A stretch of DNA of 64,000 bases, taken from NCBI RefSeq assembly GCF_022201045.2, contig NC_068561.1, positions 14,533,001-14,597,000 on the forward strand, read 5' to 3'. The notes beneath the pieces were generated by a model. The model was given only the letters and a program-made list of their open reading frames with translations. It did no database searches and was not told the origin of the DNA. Position numbers and translations under genes: made by a program. Below, piece after piece: positions 49,845 through 62,406 of the stretch; within the stretch, counting starts at the first letter, position 1, and the number at the start of each line of letters is the position of its first letter. This DNA is from Citrus sinensis (taxonomy: Eukaryota; Streptophyta; Magnoliopsida; Sapindales; Rutaceae).

Positions 49845-52560
49845 TTTTCCAAGATCAAATATATCACATCCAAATTTGCTTGGTGAGTTCCCAGGGACTT
49901 GCTTAGGATTCTTTGCAAATTCTGCCACCAAGAAAGTATAATGCAGTCTCATTAGAACTGCGAAGAGTGACCCTTGGAAACAAGCAAACTGCAAACAACC
50001 TGGCCAGATTCAGCGCTAATACTTGATTTATGCTAAATTTGCTAAATTACTCATCATTTATTAACGCCATGTTTGATGTTGGATAAAGGATAAAGATCTT
50101 CTCCTGATTTGAGCTCTCATGAGTTTTTAAAGATTTTATAATTTTTAAGTGATAGTGTATGGATAGAATTTAAATTCTTTACTTTCTTTATTTATTAACT
50201 ACCAATCACCCATATATATTTTTACTCAAGAAGCATATCAGAAGAGAATCATGATCCTTAGATAAAAGGTGAGATTATACTAATTTAAAAAATTAAAAAA
50301 TTAGTACAATCCGGACTTACGTTTGATTGTCAAGATTAATAAATTAGTTTAAATTTTAATCCAACATTCATAAGACTATTAATCCCTATCTTCACATGGG
50401 TTTATATAGGACTAGATATTTAATAGTTTAAATTTGTTATTAATATCAAAAGTTTATTCAATAATTTAATGTCAACTTTTTTAAAATTTAATATTAAATC
50501 AAATTTGATTTAATTCAATAATTTTATTTTAACTAATATGTAATATGTTAAACATAAAAAATTATTCAATTTATTTAATTCGGATAATATTAAAATCTAA
50601 ATAATAAATTAAAAAAATAATAATATGATTTAAAAAAATAATATATTATTTAAATAGTTATTTTAGCTTCGTTAAATTAAATTAAATATAATCTTGTCCG
50701 ACACTATACAAACGAAAGATAGTACTATATAATCTAGTATAATCCAATCTAATCCTAAGAGTTAATCCAATCCACTCCGATCTTTCAAACGTAGCCTAAG
50801 TGTTTATTTCCATCTTTATCTTCATACTAAAAAATGCTAGCCTTTTAAATTTTAATCCCACAGGTCATTTGTATGGCACCTGTGAACCAAACAAACGGCT
50901 TTCTTATAAACTAGACAAGTACAATCAGTTAAGGAAGAAATCTTGGCCTATATGCGTGATACAGGGCACCTAAACATCTAATTAACAGTTAGCCCCCACA
51001 ATAGACAAACTTAACAATTGACTAATAAACCCAAAACAAAGTTTCAAACAAACATGAGAGAGAACGGAAATGAATGACTGATCAAGAATTTACAGCTAAC
51101 TACTTTCCCCAATATATATGAGAAAACCAGATTTTGCCACAGCCGATTAATTGGAGCTCTTCATGACAGGAAATATGGAACAAAAGCAAATAATCGGTAA
51201 CCTAAATAGAATGAAGATTGAGATTACTCGTTGATAAGGGAAACAAGTGAAACAATTAATAACTTGCTTGCAGATTGCATCTGTTTTCAACTCCCATCAC
51301 AAATTCAAGATAATCAAAATTTGGATCATGCAGCATAAGTTTGATTATGTCTACATCAGCGAACATGGCCCTAATTCCCAACTAAGAGTTCCTCTTCAAT
51401 GATGGACCACCTGACTTTGCAGCCCCAGGAATGCAGAGCTGTAGACCGGCTTTTCTTAGAAGAATGGCATTTTCAACGAGTACAGACAAAAGAAAAGAAA
51501 CATGATCAGTGAGACACACAGATTGGCCATGTTCAATGATATGAATAAAGTAAAATTCTAAAGGAGTAGGTGAAGATAAATGCACAAAATGTTTCCCCTA
51601 AAAGATCAAATACAGAAAAGAAATAAACCAAGTGAAAACTAATACAGGATTTGCAAAATATTCAAGATAAACATTAAGCTCAATACCAAACAGATTCAAC
51701 TAAAATCATATGGTGAACTGGGAAGTGGATATATATATATATATATATATATATGAATATAGAGAAATATTCCAGTCAGGAATTTTAAAGTACGGGAAAA
51801 CGCGAAAAACCTTTAAAACTGTAAGCCTTTAAAGCCATGTGGTTTTAAAGTTTTTAAAGTTTTCCCTAACTTTCCCCTAATTTAAAATCCCGGACCAGAA
51901 AACTACTCTATGTGTGTGTATATATATATATATATAAAGCTTAACAATGACCATGGACTCAACTGACCATACAGAGCAACAGGCTTCAAGTATGAATTCA
52001 TTTACTAACTGGATGTAAAAAGTTTTGAATTTGACCACAAGATTCACAAGAATAGACAATAATCTTCATCTTCCCGCAATGCGCATTAATGACAGTGGCC
52101 CATTCCAACCATAAGATTCTGTTTTGTAATGAATAGCCAAATATACATTCTCAATTCAGAGAACCAATCACATGGTCAAAGAAAATAAAACAAAGACAAC
52201 CCCCAGCAAAGTAGATGCAGAGAAACCCAAGGCGACTAAAGAGATGTAACATGAGATGAATTCCACAGATCAAAATTGCATAAACTAATGCAACTAAAAC
52301 CACTTGCACAATTAGAATAACACATGAGGATTTGTATCACAATTGTACCTCTCAAGCTTTCTCTCTAATTGCATAGCCTACTTCTTCCTTTTCCTTGTCA
52401 AATCAAGCTATCTCCTACAGTCCTACCAGTTCAAATAAGTTGAAAATTAACGTTGTTGACTTGAATCCTTAACCGTTCCTCAAAGTGTCATTATTTACAA
52501 TACCTTAATCATACACTTTACAAAAGTATCATTCGGTTGAGTGGAGAAAGCCAACCAAAA
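49845..52560. other. AT-rich intergenic DNA downstream of the RING gene
   Basis: No gene supported. AT microsatellite at 51729–51754, a second TG/TA microsatellite near 51910–51936 and a local TTTAAAG/CTTTAAAA-rich patch between them. The last several hundred bases probably contain the 3' UTR of the RING gene. Confidence 0.5.
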
Positions 52561-52593
52561 GGCATACTATAAACCCTAAACAAGCAACGAAAG

Positions 52594-53718
52594 CTAATAC
52601 AACCTCCGACCACCCACATGAAACTGACTAAAGTAATTGGCAGTGGCAGTCTCACTGGACCTACCATAGATAACATCTAAAAATGGACTTCTCCGATTAA
52701 ACTCAGCAGTTGCCCGCGAAGTGGGAAGCCTAATCCTTCCCAAAAGTGAAGTAAAACCCCTAAAAGCACGAGCAAATCCATTGCCCTCCCTTGCCCTTCT
52801 TCTGCTGGGCACCCATGAAATCCGCCGTGGAGCCCCGATTGGAGCATTGAACCCACCATCCATTTCGGTAAAAACAACGGGTAGCTCTCTCTCGGCGGCT
52901 CTTCTGCTGCCATTGAACCTCCCTACAGCGAACCCGCCACCGGGCAACCTCCAAATTGTTAACCCCAGCGTCTCATCGGGGCCACCTCCGACATTGCTGC
53001 CTCTGTCATTTGCTTCATTCGGCAACTCGCGCCGGCACAATGGGCACGAGTTGCGCATCGAAAGCCAAGGGAGAATACATTCACCATGATAAATGTGCTT
53101 ACACGGCATCTCACGAGCCTCCGAATTGAGCTGGAATGGCTCTTTACAAACGGCACAGTGCGATTCCTTCGCCACGTGGCTTTCTGCAATTGTGACCACC
53201 GGCATTGACTCGATCGCAGCCTTTGAAGCCGGAGGGTTCACGAACCTCGTCACCCCGTTAAAATCTAACTGTGTTAACTGGTCGAGGACCCGGTCAAAAC
53301 CCGAACCCATCAAAAAGTCCGACATGCTCGCGGGTAATGGCCTAAGACCCGCCCCGGTAGCGTCGTCATAAAAAAGCTCGAAGTTTCCTCTCTCCATGGC
53401 AGTTCCTTCATTTCCACCGCCTGAATCAGGGGTCCGGGGCCCACGGAGGACGATGACAGGGTTGAAAGGGGATCGGTCTCCGCCGTTTCTCCGAGTCCGA
53501 CCAAACCTCGTGGTCGGGAATGTCTCCGGGTTTTGGGTGTCGTCTAAGTACATTTCGGCGGCGGGATATCTCTCGTTCGAAGGTCGCCGAATGGTTTCAA
53601 TCTGTTCGATGAAGCCGGTATGGCAATCGGGGCAAACGATTGCGTCTTCGGTCCTGGCCTGAATCCGGATGATCCGGTTGCAGCGGTAGCACCAGTACGA
53701 CAATCCGATTGAAGACAT
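52594..53718 (-). CDS. RDUF2: RING-H2/DUF1117 E3 ubiquitin ligase (RDUF1/RDUF2-like)
   Basis: E3 ubiquitin-protein ligase; Arabidopsis RDUF1 and RDUF2 act in ABA-dependent drought responses. Intronless frame of 374 residues, the family's usual size. The N-terminus carries a small zinc-ribbon (CYRC at 10–13 and CPDC at 29–32). A Gly/Arg-rich linker leads to a canonical RING-H2: Cys188, Cys191, Cys206, His208, His211, Cys214, Cys225 and Cys228 (CAVC…CKHIYH…CPLC). The C-terminal DUF1117 region starts at LGLTIWRLPGGGFAVGRF and includes ELPVVFTEMDGGFN and RRISWVPSRRR. The start Met is at the family's MSSIG-type N-terminus. The GC-richer composition with few introns is normal for the family. RDUF1 and RDUF2 cannot be told apart here. 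Confidence 0.94.
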   Translation of the reverse strand: MSSIGLSYWCYRCNRIIRIQARTEDAIVCPDCHTGFIEQIETIRRPSNERYPAAEMYLDDTQNPETFPTTRFGRTRRNGGDRSPFNPVIVLRGPRTPDSGGGNEGTAMERGNFELFYDDATGAGLRPLPASMSDFLMGSGFDRVLDQLTQLDFNGVTRFVNPPASKAAIESMPVVTIAESHVAKESHCAVCKEPFQLNSEAREMPCKHIYHGECILPWLSMRNSCPLCRRELPNEANDRGSNVGGGPDETLGLTIWRLPGGGFAVGRFNGSRRAAERELPVVFTEMDGGFNAPIGAPRRISWVPSRRRAREGNGFARAFRGFTSLLGRIRLPTSRATAEFNRRSPFLDVIYGRSSETATANYFSQFHVGGRRLY

Positions 53719-54059
53719 AGATTAAAGAACAGAAGAAAGTTTCTATTTTTCACTCAGAAATGATAAACCCTTCAGATCTAATGTTCAATTTTTATAGACT
53801 TGAACAAAAGAATCAGCAATTTCAAAAACCCTAAATTTTAGAGATAGAAAGGGGCGTAGAGAGAGGCGCGGTGAAGTGATGAAATAATAAACATTGGGAA
53901 CTTTAAAGCGTAGTAAGCAAGACTCGGCGGTGAAAGCGCGTCCCTGATGAAGAGTTTTTTTTTTTTTTTTTTTGACTCTAACTGCTGAAGTCAATGAAGC
54001 GTGAGTAGCACGCCTCGCTTTCCTTCCAGGAAAAACAAAACAGAACAAGAGCAAAATAC

Positions 54060-57000
54060 AGAGAGGTCCTTTCTTTTTTTATTAATCATATCCAACGTTT
54101 CAAAATGATGTGTTATATGTTATGCGTCTAGGAGGGAAATATTTGGAAGCTAGATAAGAAAGATGCTGAGCGAATATAAAGAAGAAATAAGCTAAGGCAG
54201 TAAGTCTTTGTCATTCTTCATTCAATTCGTGTGTAATATTTACCAACTATTAAGTGGCTTATTTATAGTTTTCAAGTCATTATCTATTAGTATTCACCAG
54301 TCATTAGTATTTATTATTTGTAAGAGCAAAGCAGACACACTAATGAAATTAAAGAGTAAAGTATAGAAATTTCACTACTAAGACTAAATAAAAATAAAGT
54401 TGAGAAAAGACAAGTGTATTCATAATGTTATATAATAAGTCCTTAAATTTTATTGGTGGCAATTTGGGTTAGTTTTGACATATCTTATTCTAAATCAATG
54501 GCATTTTAAATTTAAGTCAAACATAAATTCGACATGTTTATTAATTAGGTTAGAGTTTTAACATCCATTTAAGTTACTTTGATTTCTCAACTATTGGATG
54601 TTGGCATATCTACTTGAAATCTAGTTAATTTTGGTTTAAATTTTACCATTTTTATTTTCAATTATGGAAAATACAACTTCTTTTTGTTTGAAAGGAAATA
54701 TAGTATGATAAGTTAAAAAAAATGATTAATCGAATAGTTTCCTATACATAAGTTCGAAACTATAAATTTGAACATGAGATGAATAGTAAATGAGTGAAAT
54801 AAATTTGGGATGTTTAATAATTATATTACTTTAAATCAATTGATCGTATCTCTAATAGCAATTATTAAAAAAAATAGACAAGTAAAGTGAATATCATGTG
54901 ATTAATTTCAGTTCGAAACATTGATGAAATAATTATTTAAGCCGAGATGTGAGTTCAAAATATTAAAAAATATTATCCTTTTAGAAACTCTTGTATTAGT
55001 ATTTATAGATATTTCTTTTTTTATAAAAATAACAGGCGTTGAGAAATTTTTATTTTAAATTGCATTCTAAATAACGTGTGTTATTTATTAAGTAATTAAT
55101 AATTTTTTATATTATTTAATATGAAATTTTAGGATATTCAGCACTCAGTAGTAGTATGACTCTTTTTTTAAATTGTTAAGGACTTGTATGCAACAGTTAG
55201 AAATTAGTTAGACCCAACCGTAATTAATCCAAACAATAAACAGCGTTACTATTACTAAGGTGTACGTACCGTCTGGCGTGCAAACGGACGAGAAAAAAGA
55301 CGTGTACGCTGATTGACGTTTCGAAGTAAAAAATTAAAAAAAAAAAATCTCTTTGAAAGACAATATTCCACCGTCGGACAGCCACGTGTGACCCATTATT
55401 AACCGCTGACCCGCCCCCAACTAACCACTCTCCTCACCCATCTGCTACTACTATGCGCCAAAAAACAAAAAAAAAATTGCCAAAACTCATCACCGTCGCC
55501 TGCGAACCGCGAAATTATCCGTCTGCTTTGCCGTTGGTGTGAAACTGGAATAAGCCAACCGCTGACGGACAAAATTAAATCTTTATGTGCGGATCAGAAT
55601 ATTCCACGTTTTAAAATTACTTTTAATTTTAATTTTCATTATTGTTTTAATTTTTAATTTTTTGTTTTTCTGCGGGGGTGACAAATTATTGGTGTCGTGA
55701 GCTGGCGCTCACTAGCTTCCAACAGAGGCTAACATGCGCCCCAGTGTGAACGATACCGAATCTTAGCAAAAGCGATGAATCTATTTATTGTAATAGTTGT
55801 TCCTATAAAAAAAAAAAAAAAATTAAAACGTGCGTCTCCGGGTCCGATGTCTATCGCCGAATGGAGCGCCAATAGAATCTTTCTTTTTTAATTTTTTTTT
55901 CTTCTTTTCTAGAAGGGGAGACTGTCACTTTCTGAATTCTGAGGGTAAAAAATCGGCTCAATTGATTTGATTTTTTTTTTTTAAATAATAACTTCATATG
56001 ATTTATTGAATTTAAAAATTGGAATCAAATTGATTAATAAAAAAATGTTTGATGTAAGGGGAAAATTCTCGTGGTTGTGAAAAAGATGCTTGTACGGTAA
56101 AGCTGTGATGTCATTTCAGGTCGCGATTACCCACGTCCTGGCTAACGGCGTACCACACGGGTTTTATGAGTGCTCTTGAATTTTGTTTTTTTTTTTAAGG
56201 AAACCGAAATTTGAAATTTGAAAATATCAATAAAAACTGAATTACTGTGAAGATTTTACCGCGTTCTATTAAATTTTTTTACAGTTTCAGAATGACCAGT
56301 CATAGAGTCTGCATTGGCTACGAGTACGATGATTCGAGTCGGTACCGTAATTATTATATCTAATAAATAGCAGGTAATAATTATTACAGCATTTAATTGA
56401 GCGGAGGGATTTTCACGAGCAATGGTGTCCTGAGCATTTCTCTTTCTCGGGTTAATTCACAATTTAAACGAGAACAATATTTTACAAGGAGCCACCGTCA
56501 CATTTCCGAGTGTTCATTATATCGTGGACGCTAAAGCTGACTAAATCATCTTTAGATTTTTTAAATTTAATTTTTAGATAATGTATTGCTCAAAGAAAAA
56601 AAAATAAGTGGTGTAAAAAAAAAAGTAATTTTAGATGAAACAGTAACTAAAAAAACTCAAAAAAAAAAAAGAGTGATAATAATAAGAGAAATCGCCAAGT
56701 TTGTTCATTGTTGTTGGTCATAGATTTTTGATACATTCATGGACTTAAGTATTAACTTGACATGTATGGTTCAAACGAAGTGATCGTAGATAAGCAAAAA
56801 ATATGGATTAATCAAATATTTTTTGAGTCTTTTATAAAACAATCATGCTTTTCACACACATTTAATCTCCCTATAATATTATAGTTCTATGGTTATTAGA
56901 AAATACATAAAATAAAAAATATGGATTTAATTAAATTAAAATATCTTTATCAATTACGAACCCTAACTACATTTTAATCCTAATATATGCTAAAATTAAT

Positions 57001-58500
57001 TTTATTAATAAAATCAAAATAATTTAGAAAGAAATAAATTGCCTAATAATTATTTTTATTATGAAATAGTACGTTTACAATTTCTAAATTAATTTATTCT
57101 AAATGATAGTAAAATCTAATTAAAACTCTATTTTAATTTTACGTTCTTTTTTATAATTTCGTTAAAGAAAAAGCTACAAATAGAAAAAGAAGGGTTTCTA
57201 AAGAGTTTTATAGGGGTGTCAGAAGCTCTCCACTCTTTATGAAAGAAGTTCCAACGAAACAGGCCCATAACATGAAACGAGAATTGGGAGTCACGTAGAC
57301 CCTTTTTGCACACACCCCAAGCTCATGTAATGTGTTGCGCGGTCTTCTAGCTATGCACCAACTGGCTACTATAAAAAAAAAAAAAAAAGGTGGAGAAAGT
57401 ATGAGTAAAAATTCATATTATAAAAAATTATTCTGAATACTTTAATTTTAATAAAAATTCATATTACAAAATTTCCATTATGTGAATTAATATCAACGAC
57501 AATATATCACAAGTTAATATTATATAATTACTTTAAATATGCATATGGCATACTCATTATTCAATTTATAATTCTCAGACTTTAAACTTGAAACTTTTAC
57601 ATTCAACCTTTTTATTTTTTGGCTCTGTCCCTCCTTCATCTCTTTGTCTTCCTCTTCTCTTTCTTTTTTCTTTTTCTTAGCATTCATGGAATTTGTTTTT
57701 CAAATTTTTATGTTCTAATTGCAAGTTATTTTGTGTGCAAAATTCATGATCGAACATAAATAAATAAAAAAATTAATCATTAGAATTATATTAAATAATT
57801 TATTTACAACTTGACTTAGTTATATTGTTTTAAGTAATAAATTCGCTGGGGCTAGGATCAGCACCTTTACCTCTTACTTGTCATCAAGATTAGTTTAATT
57901 AGAACAAAAAACATAGATCCAAAAAATTTTAATTTTTCATTCAAATTAAAATTGTAAACTTTTTTTTATCAAAATTTTTGAGGAGTGTGAAAAGCTCCAC
58001 TCACATATAACGAATAGACCACAATGGTGTTTTCTCGCATATTTTGTACATCTATTGTTTGGCTTAAATTGAATTGTAAAAAATAATGCCATTACAAAAA
58101 AAGCAAACAATAGGCGACAGACAGTTTCTGACAAATTCTAGGTAAAATAACTTAAATCATAAATTTTAATATATCACATACCAATGATGGTTTTGTGATA
58201 GAAATATTTTCTATCATGAATTTATGATGATTTTGTAATAGAATTATCCTTTTTCACAGATTTATGATAGAATTGTGATGGAAATTTGATCTATCAAGAA
58301 ATTGTGATGGAATAATGATTTTCACCGTGTTTGACCCAAATTTGATATATTATTTTATTTAAAAACACAAAAGGTGCATTTTAATAATTAAAAAAAATGC
58401 TAGCAAAATGGTACACTTTTTGGTACTTAACGCTCATTTTCTTTTCTTCTCTAAGTGTTAAACATTCAAACACTTGGAAATCAAAATCCCTAAAAGCTGC
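54060..58500. other. Intergenic DNA with one GC-richer island
   Basis: No gene supported. Most is AT-rich. At about 55250–56550 composition shifts, with CCACGTGT near 55382, GACCCGCCCCC and several CG-containing 10–20-base stretches; this could be an orphan promoter or a decayed gene start. At 58150–58330 a TTGTGATAGAAAT-like word recurs several times. Confidence 0.4.
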
Positions 58501-58509
58501 TTCTGTAGC

Positions 58510-59639
58510 TAGAGATGGCAACCAAACCCGGACCCGGATTGGACCCGAATTGAACCCGGAAAATCCGGTCCGGGTTCAACCCGCACCGCAATAATTTTTA
58601 TGCGGAATCCGGATCAATTTTTGAGAACCCGCATACTTCCGGGTCCGGGTCCGGTTTCAGATGAACCCGCAAATCCAGAACCCGGATCCGGATATTATTT
58701 ATTAAATATAAATAGAAAAATTAAATAAAAAAAACCAAATGGAACCCTAGATCTCTCAATCTCTCTCGTTCGGTTCCTCTCTCGATCTCTCACTCTCTTC
58801 AACTGTAATTTCTCTTCTCTCAATCTCTCATATGTTCCTCTAATCCTCTCTCAATCTCTCTCACCCATTCCTCACTTAATCTCTCTCACTCTCTCTTCAA
58901 CTCTCCGTAATTTCTCTTCTTCAGATTAAATCAGATCCTTCGCAGTGTGGCCTGTCATCACCTTCACGGTGCGGCTGTCATCACCTTCACGGCGTGGTTT
59001 GTCATCACCTTCACGGCTGTCATCACTCATCAGCATCACTCGTCTCATCTCTCACTCTGTCGCGCCCAGCAAAAGTGGTTGAAATCCACCTCAGTCGCGG
59101 CTGTGTTCTGTGTTCATCAGCATATCCTTAAGCTGCCGCTGTGAATATTTGTGAGTCTCGGCTTTTCTCTTTACAATTTGTGAGTCTCGGCTTTGCTTTA
59201 GTTGTTGGTTACTGTAAATTTAGTGCTAATTTAATGAGAACTGTACTGCCCTCTTGTTGATAATGATGGTGCTTTAGCATTCTAATCTTTTTAAGTTTGT
59301 AGCGCTTTTACTTTCGTAGATTTTAGTTTTTGTATGTGCAATTTGGATGAAAAGGTCTGCTTGTTTGTTTGTTTGTTGGAAAGGAGGATAAAGTAAGCAA
59401 TCCGGTTCTGGAAATCTTATTTGTGTTCTGTTTTTTTGCGTTTTTTCCAGCAGCTTAAGTAAAACAATCCGGGTTCAAAACCCAGAATCCGGAAACCCGA
59501 ATTTTTCCCGGTTGAACCCAGACCGGACCCGGATTAAAAATAACTGGGTTTAATGCGGGTCCGGTTATGAGAATTTTGTGTCCGGGTCCGGATCCGGAGC
59601 AGCCGAACTCGGACCCGGACCCGCAAATTGCCATCCCTA
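58510..59639. mobile_element. hAT-like element with CCGG-rich ends and perfect 8-bp target duplication
   Basis: Begins TAGAGATGGCAACCAAACCC and ends GCAAATTGCCATCCCTA, flanked by the perfect 8-mer TCTGTAGC (58502–58509 and 59640–59647). Subterminal CCGGACCCGGAT/CCGGGTCCGG repeats fill the first 180 and last 180 bases. The core (58740–59440) is a CT-rich leader followed by three to four copies of CTGTCATCACCTTCACGG and a 65-codon open frame, 58947–59144, with no known domain. No transposase is visible, so it is non-autonomous. Confidence 0.85.
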
Positions 59640-61664
59640 TCTGTAGCTCATCTATCCTAGTGAGAATTCTTAATCCCCAAGTTCACTGGTTAATCGTTTT
59701 TTTTATTGCTTTAACTTTCGTTTTAGAAAACTTGTTTGATGTGCACTACAAGAAAAATGATATTTTATTATAAAAAATTTTGGTCAGTAAAGATAACATA
59801 TTAGTCACCTTATACATTCTATGACGAAAAATAAATCGTCACACGTTAGTCATAGAACGACCCTCTTAAAAGGTTCTAGCGACCAAAATTATTCTCGTCA
59901 TATTAAAAATATGTTTCTGTGACAAAAATCGTTGTCTGAAAATAAAGCTAAAATTGTCACAAATGAGATTCAAAATGGTCAAATTAGAGATTTAGAAATG
60001 CAATAAATGACAATTCATATTTGTCATATTAAATGATTTATAGTGACTATAATATTTGTCTCAATATGTGATATAATATATATAGTGACCATAGTATTTG
60101 TCTTAAGAGTGTGAATATAGTCTCAATAATTACTAAAAATCATCATTTTAGCGGTTTGAAGATATAATTAGCAACGCTATTTTTTGTTGTTGAAGTTTAC
60201 ATATCGCGACGTTACATAATCGTCTCAAGTTGTTGTAATTTGTGACAGTTTTTGCAAATACAAATGGTAATTAATTTAGTCTCAAATTTGTTTTGAGAAC
60301 AGTTTATATAGTCTCTCATAAATTTTAATAACAATATGTAGTCATAGAATTCAAAATTTAATGACAAAAGAACTTTTCAAGTGACAATATTATTAACATA
60401 AATATAATCCATCACAAAGAGATCTAAAATCTAAAAACTCAAAAAATAATAGTCTACAAATAAGATTACATTGTAAAAGAAAAATAAGAGCAATATTACA
60501 CAAAATGATAATTAAGTAAACAATGATATTTTTTTCATGAATCCTTCAACTTCCTTAAATTTGCTATCTTGTTCTTGATTTTAATTTTTGGGCCTTGTTT
60601 TACTGAGACAATGTTATAGCAAAGGATGATTTTGAAGGTACCTGTCATTTTCGAACTTTATAAAATTAAAGATTTTCCCAAAAGTATTTCACAATTTTAT
60701 CATCATTTTCCTCCATGTATCATTTGGCCATACATGATTAAAAAAATAATATTAATAATAAAAGAACTTGAGAAAACACTTAATTGGTGCAGAAGAATAA
60801 TCTTACAAAAGAAAGTCTTATTGCCAATGCATAAAAGAATAGTAAATAGCAAGGCAAGTAGCTATAAATAAAAATATTTAGGTAACAATGCAATGTTAAT
60901 TAAAATTCTCAATGAAACATATCTACAATCAATTCTTTCATCCAATAAAAATATGTGAAAAAAATTCTAAATGAAAGACCAGGAGATTACAAGCACATAC
61001 TTGCTTTCAATATTACTTCAGTATAATCAAAAGATTACAGCACATAATCAACCTCGATACACTTGCAAAATTTTGCATCCAAAACTCTTAAGTTAAATCT
61101 ATCAAATAGTTGGTGTCAAACTTGAAACTTGAAAAATTAAATTATGAAGCAGTCAATGAATCAACATTTACAATTCAATGAGTATAAAGTTGAAAGAAAT
61201 AAAAGATTAAGTTAAAAAGAAAAAGAAAAAAGCTTACACATCTAGATTTTGTATGGAGATTATTTGAACCTTCTTTGTTCATTCCAATTCATCTTTTGAA
61301 ACAAAGTAATCCAGAAGACTCTTCATGCCTTTTTGTTATCTCAATACAAAAGAAAATAAATTCATTAATTTATATTAAACATACAACATCCACGTTAAAA
61401 AAAAAATTAACAAAAGCTTGTTGACCTTTATTTAGTCACTTCATGTACACTTCCTAGCAAATCCAACAATATTTTGAGCAAATTGTAGAAACCCAAGCTT
61501 TATCACCATCCTTCAAACCAACACATCAAAGCTACCTGATATTTTATAGTTAAAATTTGTAGCTTAAATATTCTATAACTCTAACTTCTAATTATATCGG
61601 TTGGACTTGAATAACTTATTAACTGTTTTCATTATATTAATACTAGCTGTAATTTTCTTTAAAA

Positions 61665-61682
61665 AAATAAAGAAATATGATT
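61665..61682. repeat. Target-site duplication (left) of the eL33 retrocopy
   Basis: AAATAAAGAAATATGATT at 61665–61682 is repeated exactly at 62389–62406 on the other side of the pseudogene. The left copy adjoins the poly-A end of the retrocopy, as expected for target-primed insertion. Confidence 0.9.
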
Positions 61683-62388
<706 letters not shown>

Positions 62389-62406
62389 AAATAAAGAAAT
62401 ATGATT
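62389..62406. repeat. Target-site duplication (right) of the eL33 retrocopy
   Basis: Second copy of AAATAAAGAAATATGATT, adjoining the 5' leader of the retrocopy. Confidence 0.9.
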
